Positions 1-7,490 of a DNA stretch of 9,941 nt are shown in pieces. This DNA comes from Acidobacteriota bacterium (GTDB lineage Bacteria > Acidobacteriota > Terriglobia > Terriglobales > Acidobacteriaceae): NCBI GenBank assembly GCA_021802085.1, contig JAKAAZ010000131.1, positions 1 to 9,941 on the forward strand, in the 5' to 3' direction. The first letter of the stretch is position 1; every line of letters starts with the position of its first letter. A model generated the notes under the pieces. It ran no database searches and had not been told where the DNA came from. It saw nothing but the letters and a program-made list of their open reading frames with translations. The translations under genes and the position numbers were made by a program.

Positions 1-16
1 CGTGGCCATCGCCTGA
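1..16 (+). other. Possible last codons of an unidentified upstream frame
   Basis: The frame starting at base 2 reads V-A-I-A and then TGA (14-16). A hairpin begins five bases later. This could be the last few codons of a gene outside the window, but the visible stretch is too short to test. It mainly shows that the ISAs1-type reading frame downstream is closed here. Confidence 0.15.
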
Positions 17-20
17 GCGC

Positions 21-51
21 TCGGCAGTGTCCCCCATGGGGGCACTGCCGA
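21..51. terminator. Long GC-rich hairpin, possible terminator or palindromic repeat
   Basis: TCGGCAGTGTCCCCCA (21-36) is followed directly by TGGGGGCACTGCCGA (37-51). The second arm is the reverse complement of the first except for one bulged T. This gives a stem of about 14-15 bp with almost no loop beyond the central CCCATGGG. There is no T-tract on either side, so it is not a canonical intrinsic terminator. It may instead be a dispersed palindromic element or a transcript-end hairpin for a gene to the left. Confidence 0.5.
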
Positions 52-106
52 ATCAACCTCAACCAACAACCTTCCAGTGCTGAAGCTGAAATTGAAAGTG
101 CGGAAA

Positions 107-274
107 ATTCTGGACACTACCCGCATGGGCCACGGGCCACATAATCTGGCCGTGCTGCGCCACATGGCCATCAATGCCATGCAGAAAGAGGGATCAAAAG
201 GTTCCCTGAGAGGAAAGTTCAAACGCGCAGGTTGGGACGATGACTACCTGTTCCGCTTACTGGAGCTATTTTGA
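107..274 (+). pseudogene. ISAs1-family transposase, C-terminal remnant
   Basis: The translated tail contains GHGPHNLAVLRHMAINAM and then KGSLRGKFKRAGWDDDYLF. This is the conserved C-terminal block of ISAs1-family (H repeat-like) DDE transposases, which end with a GWDD-x-Y/F-L motif. Only about 55 residues of a protein normally near 370-400 are present. All catalytic DDE residues are missing. The frame stays open to a TGA at 14-16, but upstream of about base 107 the sequence no longer resembles the family, so the element was cut there. A GTG at 77 opens the frame formally, but I see no reason to think it is translated. The element's terminal repeat follows directly after the stop codon. Confidence 0.85.
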
Positions 275-1116
275 AATGCGATTGCCCTGGGATCCGGCGG
301 TCGCGGGAAAGTTCCGTCACAATATGCGGGATCTACTAAAGTCCGCTCGGGCTCGCCGCCAGCATAAACCCAAATCATAGCCATGGGAGAGTTCGATTCA
401 TTCAGAAAACGATGCGGCCGGCCCTCCGGGACGAATGCAGTATTGTATCCAGTCACTCTGTAACGATTGCCCTGTACAAGGCAGAGTGCATGTCCTTCGA
501 CAATCGTGATTGACTCATCGAATTGGTGGAAATGGCAAGGCAGTGAAGCCGCAGGTTGAAACCTTCCGTACCCGCCGCAGATTCCCGCCGCACCGAGTCT
601 TCCGGCAAACAGGTCGCGGAACTCGGCGCCTGCGGACAGTTCGTAAACTTCGGCATGTGCAAAGCGAACAAGTGACTCGGGATCTTCATACTTGGGATTG
701 GCCAGACCGCGATTCTGGGTAGCAAACCCTTGATCCACGAGTTCTTGGGATGGAGCCGCAGATGCAAATGCCGACAGCGCCACCATCGGAGACTCCTGCG
801 AGCAATTCGTAACCTCGTGAGCTACGCCTGTGGGAACACAAATACAATCGAACTGTTCAAGCCGGTAGGAACGACCTTCCACCGCGACCTGTGCTCCACC
901 ACTCAAGAGTGTGATGGCTTCGCAGAAAGCATGATGGTGGTATGGAAGAACAGCACCGGGTTCAAATGTCGTCGTGCCTGTGCTGAACCCCTTTGCAGCA
1001 CAAGCTCCACTGACGAGATCCCGAAACAATAGGCCAGATCCTAGAGAAACTGCCTCGCCAGTGGCAGGGCGAATGGACTCCACGCGAGGATCTTTTTTTG
1101 AGGGTTCAATAGTCAT
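244..1116 (-). CDS. Bicupin (two-domain cupin) metalloprotein with IS-derived C-terminus
   Basis: About 290 residues from the ATG at 1116. The longer frame from 1194 would overlap the upstream SDR by 38 bases and adds only a low-complexity leader, so I reject it. There are two cupin barrels. The first has a metal set H60-x-H62, E66 and H100. The second has H195-x-H197, E201 and H235. Both sets are complete 3-His/1-Glu sites, so both barrels could bind metal. The fold is that of quercetinase/gentisate dioxygenase-like bicupins and of sugar isomerases, and the reaction cannot be read from sequence. It is the last gene of the minus-strand train, 40 bases after the SDR stop. Oddity: residues 277-290 and the stop at 244-246 are encoded by the ISAs1-type terminus. 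The native end is therefore lost, although the last strand of barrel two appears complete. Confidence 0.85.
   Translation of the reverse strand: MTIEPSKKDPRVESIRPATGEAVSLGSGLLFRDLVSGACAAKGFSTGTTTFEPGAVLPYHHHAFCEAITLLSGGAQVAVEGRSYRLEQFDCICVPTGVAHEVTNCSQESPMVALSAFASAAPSQELVDQGFATQNRGLANPKYEDPESLVRFAHAEVYELSAGAEFRDLFAGRLGAAGICGGYGRFQPAASLPCHFHQFDESITIVEGHALCLVQGNRYRVTGYNTAFVPEGRPHRFLNESNSPMAMIWVYAGGEPERTLVDPAYCDGTFPRPPDPRAIAFQNSSSKRNR
276..289 (+). repeat. ISAs1-type right terminal inverted repeat
   Basis: ATGCGATTGCCCTG lies two bases after the transposase TGA. Read outside-in it is CAGGGCAATCGCAT, which matches the CAGGG-starting ends I recall for ISAs1-family elements. The element boundary is therefore placed at 289/290. 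The partner left end is not in the window, so no target duplication can be checked. Confidence 0.7.
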
Positions 1117-1156
1117 CGATGAGATTCTTTCTTCGCGCCAACCGTCAATACGAAGA

Positions 1157-1933
1157 CTACGCCGAGAGGAAGCCGCCATCGACGGCCAAGACATGGCCGG
1201 TCACCATGCTGGAGGACTTGGTCGCCAAGAAAATGGCGGCACCCACGATCTCTTCCGGCTGCCCTCTCCTGCCCATCGGAGTACGGTCCATGAAATAGCG
1301 CTGCGATTCTGGATCGGCGCGAGAAGCTGCCATCATTGGCGTCTCGAATAGCGATGGAGCAATCGCGTTCACTTGCACATTAAAGGGCGCGAGCTCAACC
1401 GCGAAACCTCGCGTTAACTGCACCACCCCGCCTTTGCTCGCCAGGTATGCAATGCTGCCCGGATAGGCAATCAAGCCGCCAATGGAAGAGATGTTGATGA
1501 TCTTCCCACTACGGCGCTCCGCCATATGCCGTCCAACCGACTGGCAACATAAGAATGTCCCTTTAAGATTGACGTTGAGAATGGCCTCAAAGTCCTTCTC
1601 AGAGTAATCGAGCGCAGTACCCCGGATGGCGCGGCCAGCACAGTTCACCAGCACATCGATCGCTCCCCATTCTTCGAGTACTCCGCGAACCACGCGCACA
1701 ACATCCTCTTTGCTGCTGACATCGAGTTGGTCCGCGCGCGCACTACCGCCGCTATCGCGGATTAGACGCGCCGTCTCGCTAGCCATATCGAGCACGATAT
1801 CGGCGGCGGCGACCCGAGCTCCGGCCTCTGCGAACCCACGGCAAATTGCACGGCCGAGTCCGCCGCCTCCTCCCGTGACTATGGCTGTCTTTCCAGCCAG
1901 GTCAAACAATTCCGATCGCGTGGTTTCCTTCAT
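1157..1933 (-). CDS. SDR-family NAD-dependent dehydrogenase
   Basis: 258 residues, the usual length of a classical short-chain dehydrogenase/reductase. The Rossmann motif TGGGGGLG is at residues 20-27 and NCAG is at 97-100. The catalytic serine is near 150 (NISS). The catalytic pair is Y163/K167 (YLASK), and the C-terminal GxxxxVDGG block is present. D45 at the end of the second strand favours NAD over NADP, which fits an oxidative role. The overall style is that of 2-deoxygluconate/gluconate dehydrogenases of the KduD type, but substrate specificity is not readable. The ATG overlaps the TGA of the upstream VOC gene (ATGA, 1930-1933), so translation is probably coupled. The internal CCAAGG before the ATG is a weak ribosome site. 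Confidence 0.93.
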   Translation of the reverse strand: MKETTRSELFDLAGKTAIVTGGGGGLGRAICRGFAEAGARVAAADIVLDMASETARLIRDSGGSARADQLDVSSKEDVVRVVRGVLEEWGAIDVLVNCAGRAIRGTALDYSEKDFEAILNVNLKGTFLCCQSVGRHMAERRSGKIINISSIGGLIAYPGSIAYLASKGGVVQLTRGFAVELAPFNVQVNAIAPSLFETPMMAASRADPESQRYFMDRTPMGRRGQPEEIVGAAIFLATKSSSMVTGHVLAVDGGFLSA

Positions 1934-2379
1934 CCTTGGAGAATCTCCAATACCTCTCGGTCAGGTCCGTGAAAATAGCAAAAGCTAACTCCTCCGAGAG
2001 ACGGATGTTGCGGGGAGATAGTAACCGGCGTCGAAAGAAACTGGATACCCTTTCCCTTCAGTGTCTGCACGGTCCGCCCTATGTCATCGACCTGAAAGCA
2101 CAGGTGTTGCCATCCGCCGTCGTTGGCCTTGGCATTCTGAGGGACGGGCGCTCCTGGTGGCCGAAGGTACTGGAAGGTTTCGATCAGGCCATTGCTGCCA
2201 GGCAGCTTGAAAAAGGTGGCAAGTACCTTCGTCCCAGGGAGTCCAACACCTCTGGAGAATTCTGGATCGTCGATTTCCGTCTCGAGGGCAATCTCCAGGC
2301 CCAGCACGCCGTGGTAGAATGCCTTCGTCTTCTCCATATCTGACACGATTAGATTGAAATGATGCAGGGCACGAAACAT
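1930..2379 (-). CDS. VOC-family (glyoxalase/epimerase fold) protein
   Basis: 149 residues when started at the ATG at 2379. An earlier TTG at 2397 lies upstream of the GAGGAGG ribosome site and is not a credible start. Two beta-alpha-beta-beta-beta halves of the vicinal oxygen chelate fold are visible. Candidate metal ligands are H7 (LHHFN), E67 (LIETFQY), H92 (WQHLCF) and E145 (EVLEI), spaced as in glyoxalase I, methylmalonyl-CoA epimerase and type I extradiol enzymes. Length and motifs suggest a complete, soluble, dimeric cytoplasmic enzyme. The reaction could be an epimerisation, isomerisation or ring opening on a pathway intermediate. Its stop overlaps the start of the following SDR gene by ATGA, so the two are probably made together. 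Confidence 0.9.
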   Translation of the reverse strand: MFRALHHFNLIVSDMEKTKAFYHGVLGLEIALETEIDDPEFSRGVGLPGTKVLATFFKLPGSNGLIETFQYLRPPGAPVPQNAKANDGGWQHLCFQVDDIGRTVQTLKGKGIQFLSTPVTISPQHPSLGGVSFCYFHGPDREVLEILQG

Positions 2380-2388
2380 TAACGTTAG

Positions 2389-2395
2389 CCTCCTC
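2389..2395 (-). promoter_or_regulatory. Strong ribosome binding site fixing the VOC start
   Basis: On the minus strand GAGGAGG is followed by nine bases and then ATG at 2379. It overlaps the codons of the alternative longer frame, so the downstream ATG is the likely start. Confidence 0.8.
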
Positions 2396-2548
2396 AATTT
2401 CTAGTTTGCAATCGAACACTTACCATTCACAACTGTGTATCTGCTGCGGACAAGTATTCCAATGCATCTTCCGTCAGCAGGCTAGGGAACTTGGTGCTTT
2501 TGTATCGATATGTCCAGTCGTCATCATCCGGTTCCACCACAATACGAT

Positions 2549-3391
2549 CTACTTCCTCTGATTCGCGAGCGGCTGTCCCTTTATGCCAAGCTTTACGCGG
2601 CTGATATGCCAACGGCCTAAGTTTGCCACATATAATTCATCGCCTCCCGGTCCCCCGAAGGCCATGTTGGTAGGCCGTGCCAAAGTCGTGCCAGCGCGAT
2701 CGTACGCCAAAAGCCTGACCTCGCGTTCCGGCGAGACCCGGAAGATATTATCCGACGCATAGCAGCTCACATACAGATTCCCTGCTGCATCGAATGCAAG
2801 ACCGTCAGGAACCCGCTCTAAGCCGGTCGCGTACACCTCGCGGTCGCCAGCCGAACCGTCCTCCCTGATCTCGATCTGGAGCACATCATCCGTGTGACTC
2901 TGCGCGACAAACAGAAAATGCTCATCCGCGCTGAGTGCCAACCCATTTGGGAAGGGTTGAGGGCCCTCTAAAAAAACTTTGCCGCGGCCTCGACTGTCGA
3001 ATCGCACGATACAGCCGCTGCTCTTCGCCCAGTCTCCAGAGTCCGACACGTAGAGGTTACCAGAAGAGTCGAACACCCCATAATTGGGCAGCTTTAGCTT
3101 GTGGCTTCCTACAGACTCAGCAAACAGATTCGACTTGCCATTCTTTTGAACCTTTATTACGCACCCAAGCTTTGCATTACAGATATAGAGCTCATCTGTC
3201 GCGGAAAAGGTAAGGCCGAGGCAAAAGCCTCCAACGCATGTGACCTCCTCGACACGGCCTTTTTCAGGAATGCGGTAGACTTGACCTAACTCTCCCCCGG
3301 CCCACAATATGCCTTCGCTGTCGAAGGCAAGATCCTCAGAGTGATCCAGCCCATCCACATAGGTCTCAAATTGATCGACGGATATCTCCAC
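2549..3391 (-). CDS. SMP-30/gluconolactonase/LRE-like sugar lactonase
   Basis: 280 residues from the GTG at 3391, chosen because GGAGG sits six bases upstream. The GTG at 3397 would lie directly against that site. The protein is a six-bladed beta-propeller, shown by repeated NLYVSDSG / NLYVSCY / ELYVAN blade ends. The metal site of the family is preserved: E19, N103 (PNYG), N149 (PNG) and D196 (PDG), spaced like the Ca/Zn ligands of human SMP30 (E18, N103, N154, D204). No signal peptide is seen, so it is probably cytoplasmic. Known members hydrolyse aldonolactones, and between two NAD-type dehydrogenases that role fits well. The substrate is unknown. An alternative is a non-lactonase propeller of the same superfamily. 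Confidence 0.87.
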   Translation of the reverse strand: MEISVDQFETYVDGLDHSEDLAFDSEGILWAGGELGQVYRIPEKGRVEEVTCVGGFCLGLTFSATDELYICNAKLGCVIKVQKNGKSNLFAESVGSHKLKLPNYGVFDSSGNLYVSDSGDWAKSSGCIVRFDSRGRGKVFLEGPQPFPNGLALSADEHFLFVAQSHTDDVLQIEIREDGSAGDREVYATGLERVPDGLAFDAAGNLYVSCYASDNIFRVSPEREVRLLAYDRAGTTLARPTNMAFGGPGGDELYVANLGRWHISRVKLGIKGQPLANQRK

Positions 3392-3397
3392 CTTCAC

Positions 3398-3402
3398 CCT
3401 CC
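3398..3402 (-). promoter_or_regulatory. Ribosome binding site selecting the GTG start at 3391
   Basis: On the minus strand GGAGG is followed by six bases and then GTG. The spacing favours the second of two in-frame GTG codons. Confidence 0.7.
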
Positions 3403-3437
3403 ATTCTCAATACAACGAGGCATATACGGACCGCGGC

Positions 3438-4232
3438 CTAGACCACCGGCAATTGCGCCATCAAGCCGCCATCAATAGGCAGCGCCACGCCCGACACATA
3501 GGAAGCTAGATCCGAAGCCAGAAAGATCACAACGTCGGCTATCTCCCGCGGATTCCCGAGCCTGCGCAAGGGAATTGCAGACTGCATCTTCTCTCTTGCG
3601 GACTGCGGATCGGAACTGCGCCCGAGCGACCGGTCCATCATCGGCGTCTCGATGCATCCAGGACAGATCCCATTCACCCGAATATTGTATTGACCCAAGT
3701 CCCGTGCCATATCACGGGTCATACCGAGTATGCCAGCCTTTGCCGCCGCGTAAGGCGCCGTTTGCCCAGTCGTCGCAAGCGCCTGAACCGATGCTGTGTT
3801 GATGATCGATCCGTGTTGCCCGCGAATCATCAGCGGCACCACATGGGAGCAACATAAAAAAACACTGCGCAGGTTGACAGCGATCTGCCTGTCCCAATCC
3901 GAAACAGCGACATCCACGAAGTTCCTATAAAATTCCATGCCTACGTTGTTCACCAGAACGTCTACGGTGGTGAACTTAGCGATGATCTCGCGGAACGCAG
4001 AAACTACGTCTTCTTCCAGGCTCACGTCGGCACGAATGGGATGAAAGCTTCCGCCGCTCTTGATGATCCGTGTTGCCGACTGATTCAACGTTTCCGGGTC
4101 TCGCTCCAGGCCGACTACTGTAGCACCGCAAGCCGCAAAGCCATCCGCGATAGCTGCGCCAATACCAACTCCAACTCCCGTGACGACCACGACCTTACCT
4201 TTGAAGTTCATTCCACCAGTCTCTCTTGTCAT
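3438..4232 (-). CDS. SDR-family NAD-dependent dehydrogenase (second paralogue)
   Basis: 264 residues if started at the ATG at 4232, which overlaps the cupin stop as ATGA. An internal ATG at 4211 (residue 8, MNFKGK) would give 257 residues and starts closer to the fold, so both starts remain possible. Motifs are TGVGVGIG at 18-25, NNVG at 95-98, catalytic S148, Y161/K165 (YAAAK), PG at 191-192 and the C-terminal PIDGG. E43 after the second strand points to NAD. It is only distantly similar to the other SDR of the train, so they probably act on different hydroxyl groups or at different steps. The gap of 46 bases to the lactonase start contains that gene's ribosome site. Confidence 0.92.
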   Translation of the reverse strand: MTRETGGMNFKGKVVVVTGVGVGIGAAIADGFAACGATVVGLERDPETLNQSATRIIKSGGSFHPIRADVSLEEDVVSAFREIIAKFTTVDVLVNNVGMEFYRNFVDVAVSDWDRQIAVNLRSVFLCCSHVVPLMIRGQHGSIINTASVQALATTGQTAPYAAAKAGILGMTRDMARDLGQYNIRVNGICPGCIETPMMDRSLGRSSDPQSAREKMQSAIPLRRLGNPREIADVVIFLASDLASYVSGVALPIDGGLMAQLPVV

Positions 4233-4654
4233 GCTTCAGTTCCAATGCCGTAATGCTTATTCAATGCCGCAATGTGTGCATCCCAAGTCGGTTCGTTCGG
4301 CAGATATCCGTCGGGATAGGTTTCGACAACGACATATACTAGTTCAGATTCGCCCACATTTCGAACACAATGATCGGTGAACCGAGGGATATAAACCACC
4401 CCGCCTTTTACGACTCGCCGCACTTCACCGGCAATGCTCACTTCGCCTTCACCCTCAAGCACGAGATAGGTTTGTTCACACTCTTTGTGCTGATGAACGG
4501 GAAACGCCAAGCCCTTTGGAAACCGCTCTAACAGGATTTCAACGCATTCGCTCCGTTCGCGAGGCAGCAACACGGAATACGCAACACCAAGAAAATTCGT
4601 TACCTTGGATTGTTCCGTAGTACTTATCATTGGTTCTTTCTTCTCTTTCCTCAT
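4229..4654 (-). CDS. Small single-domain cupin protein
   Basis: 141 residues. One conserved beta-barrel has the motif HQHKECE (H54, H56, E60) and H95 in RFTDH, so the full 3-His/1-Glu metal set is present. Small cupins of this size act as sugar isomerases/epimerases, dioxygenases or ligand sensors, and nothing here decides among these. The start at 4654 is supported by GAGGAGG six bases upstream. It is the first gene after the GH38 gene, separated by 127 bases. It overlaps the following SDR by the ATGA at 4229-4232, which implies coupled translation and a shared pathway. Confidence 0.88.
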   Translation of the reverse strand: MRKEKKEPMISTTEQSKVTNFLGVAYSVLLPRERSECVEILLERFPKGLAFPVHQHKECEQTYLVLEGEGEVSIAGEVRRVVKGGVVYIPRFTDHCVRNVGESELVYVVVETYPDGYLPNEPTWDAHIAALNKHYGIGTEA

Positions 4655-4781
4655 GATCGTCCTCCTCTCGCCGTGAAACCGTGTCGAAAACTATCTTGTT
4701 TTTCGCGCGCATAATTTTTGCTTGCCTTATGGGTGCGCACTCGTCGCTCCATCTATCCGAAACATTCATGCCAAGTTATCG
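4655..4781 (-). other. 127-base gap between GH38 and cupin genes
   Basis: This is the longest gap inside the gene train. I find no hairpin with a T-run and no convincing -35/-10 pair, so I cannot tell whether the five enzymes after the cupin have their own promoter. An A-rich stretch with TTATGC occurs but lacks a partner box. Confidence 0.3.
4661..4667 (-). promoter_or_regulatory. Ribosome binding site of the small cupin gene
   Basis: GAGGAGG on the minus strand lies six bases before the ATG at 4654. Confidence 0.75.
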
Positions 4782-7490
4782 TCACGGCATTCCGCCAGTT
4801 AATTGCAATCGGAAAGTTTTGATTTGGAACGGTCGGAGATCAAAATGGATGGAGTTGTTCTGAACAGCCATCGGCTGAAGCCTCTCTTCCATCAAATTGA
4901 CTTCTGATGCCTCTGCAAGGCTTTCTGCAAAATGGATCTTGACATCTGCGGCTGGCTGACCTGCTGCCTCATAGACCCGAATGATTACACCATGCCCGTC
5001 CTCAGCTGGCATAAAAGCACTCATAACTACATTAGACGCAGAAATATCAAGAAGACCCCACTTTCTTGGAAGCTTCCCAGGGTGCTGGTCAAGGGTGTGC
5101 ACCAAGAGCGGATTGTTAAATTCTAGTCCTGCTCGAAAAACTCGGGCACTCTGCCAGTTGCCGAGATGGGGCACCAGCGCATAGTGAAACGTACGCTTCT
5201 GTCCCAACTCTAGTCCCAAATCGGACGAGGAACTGGCATCGTAACCGCCGACAGGCGCGTAGGCGTTAATGCGTGCAGAGCGCATTAAAGAAAGCAGCAG
5301 TGCGCCATCAGACACATTACTACCTGGCAGTCCGATGTTGAGCAGAGCTACGCCATGTTTACCGTCGCTCCAGTCAGTCCAGTTCTGCGCCGGAAACTCA
5401 TGTTGCTCCGGCCTTTGGATGGCCGCAAAAGGAATTTCATCAAAGCGTCGGCCAGTCTGAATAGAGGTGGGAAAGAGCAGGCGGTAACGCACAAATTTAT
5501 CGTTGTTAACCAGCTTCGTTTCAAAATCAATACGCCGGATGCCCGTATAGACACGGACTCGAGTGGAAAAGCTATTGTTTCCGAACGGGTGCTCTACGTG
5601 AAACTCTGAGAAGACGGGCCCTGCGCTGGTTGCTCCATTGCCGCCTACCCATTCATTACTGAAGTGGGAGCGGTCATGCTCTGGTAAGCCGCTTGCGCGA
5701 GTCATCGCGGTAAGCCGAGCTCCGTTTAGATTTCCGTAGAGCTCCCAGGAGTCTCCACCATCTTGCTCGCAAGCCACGATGTTTCCTGGCTTATTTCCCA
5801 ATACCTGCCAAGCGCCAGACGCCGACTTGAGATCGAGGCCAGTCATAGCTCCGGTCCACAGGTCGAAGGTTGCGCGATAGAACTCGTTCTCAATCGACCC
5901 CGAGTCAACATGTTTTGTCGAAGCGGATGACCACAGCAGCGACGAGACATTACGATCTTCAGGCAAATTGCGAGCAGCCTGTTCATTCAGTGGCACGATG
6001 TAGTAAATTGCCCAGCCTATCGCCGGAACATCATGAGCTATGAAGACTACCGTGGCATGCCGAATGTCGCCCTTCGCATCCCGATCGGTCTCGATAATCT
6101 GAGAAGGCTCCTTGCTGCCATTTGGACCTTGAATCTCGATCGCCTTCACGTCCGCGTCAGAAAAACGAACTTCCGTCTGTGCCACATCTGTGCGAGTCCA
6201 GCCAAGCGTATTGAAGATCAAGACAGGAATAGCACTTTTGTCGTTGTTGTTTGTATCGATCTTCGAGGCAATAGTGTCCGTGCTGCTGCGCATCATTGCG
6301 CTGCCTAAGTCCTTAGCAAATTCATAATTCCGAATCGTGTCTTGATAGACCTTGTCCACCATTGTGCCAGAAGAGAGATCGTGTGCCTGATTAAAGAGAA
6401 CAGGCTCCCAGGCCTGCCACCGCTGTTCTTGATCTGGCGGCGTGCCGAAGGATTCAGCCAATGCGGCCAGCTTCTCGGAGCTAGTCAGGATTCGCTCGTC
6501 CTCACGCATCCATTGCTTGAGCTCGATGCGAGTGCTGTAGACGCCCTGGAACACGGGATTCAACTCCCCACTGATGACGGGTTGGTCCGCTCGTCGAGAA
6601 ACTAGTTGCTCGAAGTCGTGAGGCACGCCGAAGCGTATTGTGAAAGGCGTTTTGTGCTGCGCGTTAAATGCACTTACCATCTCGGGCAGCTCCTTCTCCG
6701 GAGAGATCACGTCCGCTCCAGCCAGGGCTACACGATTTGAGAAGTGGGAATACTTCCCAAGGGCATCCCACACTCCACGCGCGTATCCATCAAACTGAAA
6801 AATATTCCTGGGTGTCGGATAGAACAATCCGTAGGAATAAGGCAACCAGAAGGCTGGGATCCTAGTCCCATCAATTCCCTGCCAGAGGAATTCGGATGGC
6901 ACTTTATTGTCACGAACTCCGCGCGAGAACCAATAAGAATTGTAGCCAGCCAGCTTGAGCAGTTGCGGCATTTGGGCGTGATGGCCAAAGGTATCGATTG
7001 CCCAGCCCGTGGTCACGTCAATACCTAGCGCTTGTTCGAAGTAGTCCTTCCCGTACAATACCTGGCGAACCCACGACTCCCCGCTGGGGATATTGACATC
7101 GAGCATCACGTCAGTTCCCCCCACAACTTGGAGCCGCCCCTGGAAAACAAAGCTGCGAAACTCTGTAGCCTTGTCGGGATACCTTTCAAGAAAGGGCTTC
7201 ACATAGGCAGCCTGGTCCAGAACAAACCGGTAGTCGGGAAAGGTGCGCAGCAGATCGAGCGCTTGTAGGATATGGGGCAGCCCCTCTTCTAAATACCCTT
7301 CACGCGTTTGGAAAACGGCGCCCTCCCAGTGGGTATGGGGAATCACCCATAGCGTTGGGCGCGTATTCGATTGTGGCTGGTTTTTAGAAATGGCAGCGAT
7401 CGCTGCTGGTTGCGGCTCCTGGAATGCTATGGCAACTTTAAAAGCAGGCGCGGTCAAGAGTACACACATAATGAGCAAGCAAAACCGCAT
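4782..7490 (-). CDS. Secreted glycoside hydrolase family 38-like alpha-mannosidase
   Basis: 902 residues. The N-terminus is an export signal with a hydrophobic run at residues 3-20, probably cleaved near AIA-FQ, so the enzyme acts in the periplasm or outside. The catalytic domain starts at about residue 45. HTHWE at 52-56 aligns with the HSHND/HTHWD zinc motif. GWAIDTFGHH places the nucleophile and zinc ligand at D166. FNQAHD places the last zinc histidine at H370. The helical middle domain lies roughly at 320-400, followed by the large beta-rich C-terminal domain at about 430-900. The motif carries Glu56 where classical GH38 enzymes have the zinc-binding Asp. Known GH38 enzymes release alpha-mannose with retention of configuration. 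This subgroup is uncharacterised to my knowledge, so the substrate could differ. GGAGG lies seven bases before the ATG. Confidence 0.88.
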   Translation of the reverse strand: MRFCLLIMCVLLTAPAFKVAIAFQEPQPAAIAAISKNQPQSNTRPTLWVIPHTHWEGAVFQTREGYLEEGLPHILQALDLLRTFPDYRFVLDQAAYVKPFLERYPDKATEFRSFVFQGRLQVVGGTDVMLDVNIPSGESWVRQVLYGKDYFEQALGIDVTTGWAIDTFGHHAQMPQLLKLAGYNSYWFSRGVRDNKVPSEFLWQGIDGTRIPAFWLPYSYGLFYPTPRNIFQFDGYARGVWDALGKYSHFSNRVALAGADVISPEKELPEMVSAFNAQHKTPFTIRFGVPHDFEQLVSRRADQPVISGELNPVFQGVYSTRIELKQWMREDERILTSSEKLAALAESFGTPPDQEQRWQAWEPVLFNQAHDLSSGTMVDKVYQDTIRNYEFAKDLGSAMMRSSTDTIASKIDTNNNDKSAIPVLIFNTLGWTRTDVAQTEVRFSDADVKAIEIQGPNGSKEPSQIIETDRDAKGDIRHATVVFIAHDVPAIGWAIYYIVPLNEQAARNLPEDRNVSSLLWSSASTKHVDSGSIENEFYRATFDLWTGAMTGLDLKSASGAWQVLGNKPGNIVACEQDGGDSWELYGNLNGARLTAMTRASGLPEHDRSHFSNEWVGGNGATSAGPVFSEFHVEHPFGNNSFSTRVRVYTGIRRIDFETKLVNNDKFVRYRLLFPTSIQTGRRFDEIPFAAIQRPEQHEFPAQNWTDWSDGKHGVALLNIGLPGSNVSDGALLLSLMRSARINAYAPVGGYDASSSSDLGLELGQKRTFHYALVPHLGNWQSARVFRAGLEFNNPLLVHTLDQHPGKLPRKWGLLDISASNVVMSAFMPAEDGHGVIIRVYEAAGQPAADVKIHFAESLAEASEVNLMEERLQPMAVQNNSIHFDLRPFQIKTFRLQLTGGMP

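Noticed and set aside
1117..1194. Longer N-terminus for the bicupin
   Set aside because: It overlaps the SDR gene, has no ribosome site and no cupin similarity. The ATG at 1116 begins the protein-like sequence.
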